DNA from: Bacteroidota bacterium
GTDB lineage: Bacteria > Bacteroidota > Bacteroidia > NS11-12g > UBA955
Assembly (NCBI GenBank): GCA_024103355.1
Contig: JAGFIU010000046.1
Location: 1-43,226, forward strand
Reading direction: 5' to 3'
Length of the DNA: 43,226 nt
The stretch's first letter is position 1. The number at the start of each line of letters is the position of its first letter. Both the position numbers and the translations under genes were made by a program. Under the pieces are notes generated by a model. The model was not told the origin of the DNA. It made no database searches and saw only the letters and a list, made by a program, of their open reading frames with translations. This document shows positions 35,372 through 41,255 of this stretch, piece by piece.

Positions 35372-35443
35372 TGTCTGACATATCTTCATTTATTGTCTGT
35401 CAATTTTTCATAAATCTTGTCGGGCATTTTATTTGTCAGGTCA
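35372..35443 (+). repeat. Four tandem TGTCTGACA-type elements upstream of htpG
   Basis: The elements are TGTCTGACA (35372-35380), TGTCTGTCA (35394-35402), TGTCGGGCA (35418-35426) and TGTCAGGTCA (35434-35443), at spacings of 22, 24 and 16 bases. The first two match the TCTGNCA core exactly; the last two are looser. All face htpG, as the dnaK elements face dnaK. They probably bind the same regulator. Confidence 0.55.
35422..35436 (+). promoter_or_regulatory. Sigma-54-like promoter candidate of htpG
   Basis: GGGCATTTTATTTGT fits GGCA-N6-TTG of a -24/-12 promoter, with T in place of the usual C after TTG. The G of TTG is 29 bases before the htpG ATG, almost the same as at dnaK (28). It overlaps the third and fourth array elements. 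No TAnnTTTG box lies at this distance. Sigma-54 use is inferred from the motif. Confidence 0.4.
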
Positions 35444-35463
35444 AAAACAAATAGCCAAATATT

Positions 35464-37281
35464 ATGAGTAAAATGAAAAGCAGAAAGATTTCAGTTCATA
35501 CTGAAAATATTTTTCCTATTATCAAAAAGTTCCTTTATACCGACCACGAAGTATTTTTAAGAGAACTTATTTCAAACGCTGTTGATGCCACACAAAAACT
35601 AAAAGCCTTGTCCTCAATAGGTGAATATAAAGGAGAGTTGGGTGATTTAACTATTGAAGTAAAGCTTGATAAAGAGGCAAAAACACTCTCTATTATTGAC
35701 AAGGGTATCGGTTTAACTCAAGAAGAAATCGAAAAGTATATCAACCAACTTGCTTTTTCCGGTGCTGAAGAGTTTTTGCAACAATACAAGGATAAAACTG
35801 ACACCGCAGTGATTGGACATTTTGGACTCGGGTTTTATTCTGCGTTTATGGTTGCTAATAAGGTTGAAATTTATTCATTATCAAGAAGCGATGACGCAAA
35901 ACCTGCATATTGGGTTTGCGAAGGAAATACTGATATAAAAATGGGAGAGGGGACTAAGGCAGAAAGGGGTACGGAAATTATATTGCATTTGAACGATGAC
36001 AGTCTTGAGTTTAATGACTCCTTCAGAATCAAAAATATCCTTGACAAATATTGTCGCTTCTTGCCCGTAAAAATCAAGTTTGAAGATAAAATTATCAATG
36101 AAAAAGAACCGATTTGGACAAAGAAACCACAAGAATTAAAAGAAGATGATTATCAAGATTTATATAAAACACTATACCCTTTTGAACCGGAGTCTCTTTT
36201 TCATATTCACCTAAACGTTGATTACCCCTTTAATCTTACCGGGATATTGTATTTTCCCAAAATCAGCAACCGTTTTGAGCCTGAAAGACATAAGGTTCAG
36301 TTATACAGTAATCAGGTTTTTGTTACCGATAATGTGAAAGACATTTTACCTGATTATTTGGTATTATTACAAGGTATCATAGACTCACCGGATATTCCAT
36401 TGAATGTTTCTCGAAGTGCTTTGCAAAGCGATGGTAATGTTAAGAAAATCACCAGTTACATATCCAAGAAGGTTGCGGATAAGTTGACTGAATTGTTTAA
36501 AAACGATAGAAAGGATTTTGAAACAAAATGGGAAAACCTTGGATTATTTGTAAAATATGGTATGGTGAGTGATGAAAAGTTTTATGATAAAGCCAAAGAC
36601 TTCTGTTTATTGAAGGATGTTGACAGTAATTTTATGACCATTGAAGAGTTCGAGAATAAAGCAAAAGAAATACAGACTAACAAAGACAAAAAGACGGTAT
36701 TGTTGTATTCAACAGACAGCAAAGAGCAGGCTTTGTATGTTAAGCAAGCAAAAGACAATGGTTATATAGTAATTGAGTTGGATGGTCCGGTTGATTCTTA
36801 TTTTATAGGTAAATTGGAAGAAAAGAATGAAAATTTGGTTTGCCGAAGAGTTGATTCTGATACTTTGGATAAATTAGTGGACAAAGGAGTTAATATTGAA
36901 TCTGTTTGTAGCAAAGAAGACGAGGAAAAACTCAAAGAACTTTTTACATCCCAAGCAGAAACAGGTTTTGAGGTAGAAACAACCCCCATGAGTGCGAGTG
37001 AATCACCTGTGGTAATAACAGAAGGGGAGTTTGATCGCAGATTTAGAGAGATGTATGCAAATCAGTCAGCAATGTTTGGTACTGCAGCAATGGGTACTCA
37101 ATACAAAGTTAAAGTGAATGTGAATCATCCTGTAATGAAAAATATTCTGGGCTCGAATGATGAAATTAAAAAAGATTTGGTTGGGCAATTGTTGGATTTG
37201 GCTTTGCTCAGCAAAAATCTTCTTAAAGGTGAAAAAATGGCAAACTTTGTCAATAGAAGCATTGAGTTGATGAATAAATAA
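35464..37281 (+). CDS. htpG: Chaperone HtpG (Hsp90)
   Basis: Bacterial Hsp90, a dimeric ATP-dependent cytoplasmic chaperone. It has 605 residues, slightly shorter than the E. coli protein. The ATP-binding motifs are LRELISNAVDATQKL near residue 34, IIDKGIGLTQEEI near 78, and GHFGLGFYSAFMV near 119. The middle domain has the catalytic-loop Arg in IDSPDIPLNVSRSALQ near 310-325. The C-terminal dimerisation part is short. It stands alone, and its upstream region resembles that of dnaK, with an element array and a sigma-54-like sequence, so both are probably in one stress regulon. Confidence 0.97.
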   Translation: MSKMKSRKISVHTENIFPIIKKFLYTDHEVFLRELISNAVDATQKLKALSSIGEYKGELGDLTIEVKLDKEAKTLSIIDKGIGLTQEEIEKYINQLAFSGAEEFLQQYKDKTDTAVIGHFGLGFYSAFMVANKVEIYSLSRSDDAKPAYWVCEGNTDIKMGEGTKAERGTEIILHLNDDSLEFNDSFRIKNILDKYCRFLPVKIKFEDKIINEKEPIWTKKPQELKEDDYQDLYKTLYPFEPESLFHIHLNVDYPFNLTGILYFPKISNRFEPERHKVQLYSNQVFVTDNVKDILPDYLVLLQGIIDSPDIPLNVSRSALQSDGNVKKITSYISKKVADKLTELFKNDRKDFETKWENLGLFVKYGMVSDEKFYDKAKDFCLLKDVDSNFMTIEEFENKAKEIQTNKDKKTVLLYSTDSKEQALYVKQAKDNGYIVIELDGPVDSYFIGKLEEKNENLVCRRVDSDTLDKLVDKGVNIESVCSKEDEEKLKELFTSQAETGFEVETTPMSASESPVVITEGEFDRRFREMYANQSAMFGTAAMGTQYKVKVNVNHPVMKNILGSNDEIKKDLVGQLLDLALLSKNLLKGEKMANFVNRSIELMNK

Positions 37282-37358
37282 TCACTCATAAGAATACCCC
37301 CTATTTCCTTGATAAGAAAATTCTTTATTCTTCAAATTCATACTGAGGAAAACTTGTA

Positions 37359-37388
37359 TTGAGAAGACTACTGAATATCATAGTTTTG
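37359..37388 (+). promoter_or_regulatory. Predicted promoter of the seven-repeat T9SS protein gene
   Basis: TTG (37359-37361) and TAGTTTTG (37381-37388) lie 19 bases apart, the preferred Bacteroidota spacing. The box ends five bases before the ATG at 37394, so the leader would be almost absent. Confidence 0.55.
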
Positions 37389-37393
37389 CTCAC

Positions 37394-39067
37394 ATGAAAA
37401 AATATTTTACATTCATTACAATATTTGTATTTAATCTTTCCTCATTTGCACAAGTACCTCATGTATTATGGGCATCACAAAGCAAAAATGGAAGTGGAAT
37501 TTCAAACACCGGGATTGCATTGGACAATAATGGAAATTCTTACATTACAGGATATTTTAGTGGTTCTGTAAATTTCGGAACAATTGCATTAACCTCTAAA
37601 GGAGCAAATGATGTTTTTGTAGCCAAACTTAATTCAAAAGGAGAATATGTCTGGGCAGTAAGGGCAGGAAGTACCAATCAGGACAGAGCAAACGCCATTG
37701 CTACTGATAATTTAGGGAACGTTTATGTTACAGGTTCTATTACTCTATTAGTTGATTTTGGCAACGATACACTTATTGCATCCAATAAGTCTGACATATT
37801 TGTCACAAAATTGGATACTGACGGGAATTTTAAATGGGCAAAAAAAGCAGGTGGTTCATTGGATGATGAAGCCTATGGAATTGCTGTTGATAATAACGGC
37901 AATATCTATATTTCCGGTTATTTCAGACTCATTGCAGATTTTGGCAGCCTTTCACTTAATGTTCAAGATAACACTATGGGAGGTTCCAATCAGCAAGAGA
38001 ATATTTTTGTTGCCAAACTTAATAATAACGGTGACTTTTTATGGGTAACACAAGGTGGTGGTGATGGAAGAGACTATGGTTACAATATTGCCGTTAGTAA
38101 TGTCGGTGAGATTTTCGTTGCCGGCTATGTTTCCGAAGACGCTTGGTTTGCAGAAGATGGTTCTTTGTTTGTTTATAATCAGTCAGGATATAATACTTCT
38201 TTTATTGCAAAATATAACAATTTGGGAGTATGTCAGTGGGTAAAAGGTATTGAAAGTGACTTTGAAAATTATGGATATGCGGTTACTGCTGATAATAGTG
38301 GAAACGCTTATCTGACAGGTAAGTATAGCGGCAAGGCAGTCTTTTCAAATTTAGAAGAAACCGCGCAGGGCAGTTTTGATACTTATCTTATAAAGTACTC
38401 TGGTAGTGGCTCTGTATTATGGTATAAATTATTTGGAAATCAAGGAGAGTCGCAATCTTCTGTAGTCTCTTTAGACAACGATAACAATGTATATATTGGA
38501 GGAATTTTCAACAACTCCTATATATTTGGAACTGATACTATCACTACTAACGGAGATTTTGATTTTTTTGTTGCAAAAATGAATAGCTCCGGGCAAGAAG
38601 ATTGGATTTATACCAAAGGTTCTTCAAAAGCAGACTATTTGAACGGGCTTAAAGTCTTTTCAGACAGTTCAATTTTTATTTCCGGTAGCTTTAATGCTGA
38701 TATTTCGTTGGATGACACCTCTTTGACAACAAATTCATTACAAAGCATTTATACAGCCCGTTTGACACATAAAACTTCAGGAGGTAATGGTGACGATGAT
38801 AATAATACCTCAATTTTCAACACTTTAGATTTTAGAACTGCTAATATCTACCCCAATCCTGCTTGTGAAATTTTAACAATATCCAATATCCCATCAAATT
38901 CATGCATCACTATTTCCAATGTTCAAGGTAGGGTAGTAAAAAAGTTTAAGAATTTGTCATCCCCGATGAATATTAGCATTGTTGATCTTGAGGAAGGTAT
39001 TTATTTTGTAAATATGACTAATGAAAACAGCCAATTTGTAATGAAGTTGTTGATTAACAGAGAATAA
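37394..39067 (+). CDS. T9SS type A secreted protein with seven SBBP repeats
   Basis: Secreted protein of 557 residues with signal peptide (about 1-19, ending FAQ). Seven repeats of about 60 residues follow, each with the SBBP-type pattern of DNxGNxYxTG, then an FG strand, then FVAKL or similar and W near its end (repeat starts near residues 33, 93, 153, 222, 288, 350 and 410). Seven is the number for one closed seven-bladed beta-propeller. After a glycine and aspartate linker, the C-terminal ~75 residues are a type A T9SS sorting domain (IYPNPACEILTISN near 482, ending EGIYFVNMTN). No catalytic motif is seen. It stands alone with its own promoter and terminator. Cell-surface binding is inferred. 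Confidence 0.85.
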   Translation: MKKYFTFITIFVFNLSSFAQVPHVLWASQSKNGSGISNTGIALDNNGNSYITGYFSGSVNFGTIALTSKGANDVFVAKLNSKGEYVWAVRAGSTNQDRANAIATDNLGNVYVTGSITLLVDFGNDTLIASNKSDIFVTKLDTDGNFKWAKKAGGSLDDEAYGIAVDNNGNIYISGYFRLIADFGSLSLNVQDNTMGGSNQQENIFVAKLNNNGDFLWVTQGGGDGRDYGYNIAVSNVGEIFVAGYVSEDAWFAEDGSLFVYNQSGYNTSFIAKYNNLGVCQWVKGIESDFENYGYAVTADNSGNAYLTGKYSGKAVFSNLEETAQGSFDTYLIKYSGSGSVLWYKLFGNQGESQSSVVSLDNDNNVYIGGIFNNSYIFGTDTITTNGDFDFFVAKMNSSGQEDWIYTKGSSKADYLNGLKVFSDSSIFISGSFNADISLDDTSLTTNSLQSIYTARLTHKTSGGNGDDDNNTSIFNTLDFRTANIYPNPACEILTISNIPSNSCITISNVQGRVVKKFKNLSSPMNISIVDLEEGIYFVNMTNENSQFVMKLLINRE

Positions 39068-39094
39068 GAATCATTCTTTATTCTTTCGCTATTA

Positions 39095-39147
39095 CAGCAC
39101 AAATGTCAGTTTAAAATAAGGTAGACATTTGTGCTGAATTGTTTTTT
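39095..39147 (+). terminator. Terminator of the T9SS propeller gene
   Basis: A perfect 13-base inverted repeat (CAGCACAAATGTC at 39095-39107 with 39124-39136) closes a 16-base loop and is followed by a T-rich stretch with six consecutive Ts. The T-run is also the -33 region of the next gene. Confidence 0.8.
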
Positions 39148-39170
39148 AACAATCCTAAAACTTACCTTTG
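39139..39170 (+). promoter_or_regulatory. Predicted promoter of the thioesterase-TPR operon
   Basis: TTG (39139-39141) and TACCTTTG (39163-39170) lie 21 bases apart. The box ends 13 bases before the ATG at 39184, so starts upstream of it would not be in the transcript. Confidence 0.6.
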
Positions 39171-39183
39171 CAGTTCAAATAAG

Positions 39184-39639
39184 ATGACCCTAATGCATAA
39201 GTTTAACCCTAAAAATCCTGATTTTAGAGAACTGATTAATGAAAAATTCAAAGGACAATTTTTTATGAAACACAATAACATGAAACTGACAGAAATAGAA
39301 GCCGGTTATGTTAGTGCAGAGGTAATACTCCAACAGATTCACAATCAGCAAGACGGAATTACACACGGAGGAGTAATTGCAACTTTGGCTGATGTGGCAA
39401 TGGGTTTTGCTGCATTCTCTTTGGTGGAAAAAGGGATGGGAATGGTAACTTCAAAACTTGATATTGCATATCTGAATCCTTCAATTGACGGGAAATTGGT
39501 TGCGCGTGGCAGTGTTATTAAGGCCGGCAATAAACTATATTACTGTGAAGCGGATATTATAAATTATAGAGAAAACAAAGATGAAGTTTTAGTTTCACGT
39601 GCGTATGGTACAATGTATGCTATAAATTTAAAAAAATGA
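39184..39639 (+). CDS. PaaI-type hotdog thioesterase
   Basis: Predicted acyl-CoA thioesterase of the hotdog fold, 151 residues from the ATG at 39184; a second in-frame ATG at 39193 is equally possible. Upstream TTG at 39139 is excluded because it is inside the promoter. The family core is HNQQDGITHGGVIATLADVAMGFAAFSLV at about residues 58-86, with the conserved HGG and acidic residue DVAMG of the active site, then LDIAYLNPSIDGKLVARGSVIKAG. The true substrate (phenylacetyl-CoA or another) cannot be told. Its stop overlaps the next ATG by four bases (ATGA), so it is coupled to the TPR protein. Confidence 0.85.
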   Translation: MTLMHKFNPKNPDFRELINEKFKGQFFMKHNNMKLTEIEAGYVSAEVILQQIHNQQDGITHGGVIATLADVAMGFAAFSLVEKGMGMVTSKLDIAYLNPSIDGKLVARGSVIKAGNKLYYCEADIINYRENKDEVLVSRAYGTMYAINLKK

Positions 39640-40670
39640 AAAAGCTGAGAAAGTTTATATTATTAACTATAGGACTGATTTTGCTATTTCCTTTTGCACA
39701 AGCCCAAACAGAAGACTTCTATATAGATAGAGGGTTGGACAGTGAAGAAGAAGGAAATTTTGCCACTGCAATTTTATATTACGACAGTGCTTTAATGCTC
39801 AATGATATGAATGCGATAGCCTATTACAACAGAGGTGTGTGTAATTCCGCATTAAAAAGATATGGTTCTGCATTGGTTGATTATAACAAAGCAATCTCCA
39901 TTGATAGTACAATTGCCGATGCTTATTATAACCGTGGATTGGTGTATGATGCTATGGATAATCCGGTATTAGCTCTAGCTGATATGGAGATATATACTCA
40001 AATGCATCCTGACGATACATTAGGTTATTTAGCGCTTTCTGATTTGTTATTCAAACAAGGTGAGTATTCGCGAGCTATTGCTGCCAACCAAAGGGCTATA
40101 AATGCCGGATTAACACGCAAAGCAATCGCCCTCAAAAATCAAGGAGTGTGTTATTATAAATTAGGTACCAACTCTATGGCAGAATATCTTCTATCTCAAG
40201 CAATCATAGAATCTCCGTCTTTTGATGAAGCCTACTTAGAAAGGGCGCGTGTCAGGGTGGAAATGGAATTGTATAAAGATGCTTATGATGATATTTATAC
40301 ATACATCCAAAAACATCCTAATGAAGTGGACGCAATTAGCATAATATCGCTTTGTAATTTTAATCTGAAAAAGTACGAGGATGCCCTCATAAATTACAAT
40401 CAGCTTATTGATTTGCAACCTGATAATGGAAATTGGTACTTTGAAAAAGGGAATTGTTTGATTAAACTCAAACGAGATTCAGAAGCAGAAGAATCTTATA
40501 CAACCGCATTGAAAACATCAAAAAATACAGGATGGATATTGGTTATGCGTGGAGTAGCGCGTTTTAACCAGAACAAAAAAGAAGAAGCTTGTTTCGATTG
40601 GCAACAAGCAAGGTTGTTAGGAGAAGAAGAAGGGATTTTACTTTATACAAAATATTGCCAAGAAGATTAA
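39636..40670 (+). CDS. Secreted TPR-repeat protein
   Basis: Protein of 344 residues with a signal peptide (about 1-23, ending AQA) and about eight tandem tetratricopeptide repeats across the rest. Examples are AIAYYNRGVCNSALKRYGSALVDYNKAISID near 60, ADAYYNRGLVYDAMDNPVLALADME near 92, and a last unit near 315 with ILVMRGVARFNQNKKEEACFDWQQA. TPR arrays mediate protein-protein contact, here presumably in the periplasm. No enzyme domain is present. Its start overlaps the thioesterase stop in an ATGA. No close partner is identified. Confidence 0.85.
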   Translation: MKKLRKFILLTIGLILLFPFAQAQTEDFYIDRGLDSEEEGNFATAILYYDSALMLNDMNAIAYYNRGVCNSALKRYGSALVDYNKAISIDSTIADAYYNRGLVYDAMDNPVLALADMEIYTQMHPDDTLGYLALSDLLFKQGEYSRAIAANQRAINAGLTRKAIALKNQGVCYYKLGTNSMAEYLLSQAIIESPSFDEAYLERARVRVEMELYKDAYDDIYTYIQKHPNEVDAISIISLCNFNLKKYEDALINYNQLIDLQPDNGNWYFEKGNCLIKLKRDSEAEESYTTALKTSKNTGWILVMRGVARFNQNKKEEACFDWQQARLLGEEEGILLYTKYCQED

Positions 40671-40737
40671 AATGTCTTAAAGTCCTGCAACACTTTATTA
40701 TATTGGCTGTCAGGCTAAATAAAATCTAAAAAAGCAG

Positions 40738-40745
40738 TATCTTTG
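40738..40745 (+). promoter_or_regulatory. Predicted -7 box of ssrA
   Basis: TATCTTTG fits TAnnTTTG and ends 21 bases before the 5' end of tmRNA. The -33 match is weak. Confidence 0.55.
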
Positions 40746-40766
40746 CATTGCTCAATTAAAGACTAT

Positions 40767-41135
40767 GGGGCTGACCGGTATTGACGGGATTACAATTGAG
40801 ATGTAAGCATGTAGAGCCTTGGGTATGCAGCTCTTAAATCTGGAGACCTAAAAACATAAATGGCGAAACTAACTACGCCCTAGCTGCCTAATTTAGTTTA
40901 ATTAGCACTAGTTGTCGGGAGAGGTACCCTGCCTGAGCCGTCCTCTTTCAGACAATCAAAATTGCTCAGGTATTTATTGCCTATTTTCTGCTAAGCAGTA
41001 AATTATTTTGCAGAATAAGGAAAAACTAAGGTCTTCGGCAAACCTTGTTATTCCCGACAATAATGTGCCGATAAACATGTAGAAAGCGTCATTCAGTTTC
41101 TTCTCCGGACGCGGGTTCGACTCCCGCCAGCTCCA
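40767..41135 (+). ncRNA. ssrA: Transfer-messenger RNA (tmRNA)
   Basis: The ends GGGGCTG (40767-40773) and CAGCTCC (41128-41134) pair as the acceptor stem, with GGGTTCGACTCCC forming the T-arm. CCA is not encoded. The tag frame is at 40862-40891 and reads GETNYALAA followed by TAA. This is the Bacteroidota-type tag, which ends with the LAA degron recognised by ClpXP. It frees stalled ribosomes with SmpB, which is not in the window. The region between tag and 3' end forms pseudoknots typical of the RNA. It is the main content of the 40671-41249 gap. Confidence 0.95.
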
Positions 41136-41164
41136 CTTTGAATATTATACGTTTATTAATTCAT

Positions 41165-41178
41165 TTTTGTTAACAAAA
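41165..41178. repeat. Perfect 14-base palindrome after ssrA
   Basis: TTTTGTTAACAAAA is self-complementary and 30 bases past the tmRNA. It has no GC stem and is a poor terminator; it could be a protein site or chance in AT-rich DNA. Confidence 0.3.
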
Positions 41179-41206
41179 GAAAATCCTAATGCAATTAAAT
41201 GATTGA

Positions 41207-41255
41207 TGTTGCTACTCCGGTGACTCATTAACCAATTCCTATAGTGTTGCTACTC
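41207..41255. repeat. Direct repeat TGTTGCTACTC
   Basis: The 11-base word occurs at 41207-41217 and again at 41245-41255, 38 bases apart. The second copy overlaps the stop codon of the metalloprotease gene. No third copy is seen, and its role is unknown. Confidence 0.35.

Noticed and set aside
37282-37358. Possible small RNA or terminator in the gap after htpG
   Set aside because: No stem with T-run or promoter of its own was seen.
40703-40717. Single TTGGCTGTCAGG upstream of ssrA, similar to the dnaK elements
   Set aside because: Only one copy, no array and no -24/-12 sequence at the right place; a TAnnTTTG box explains this promoter.
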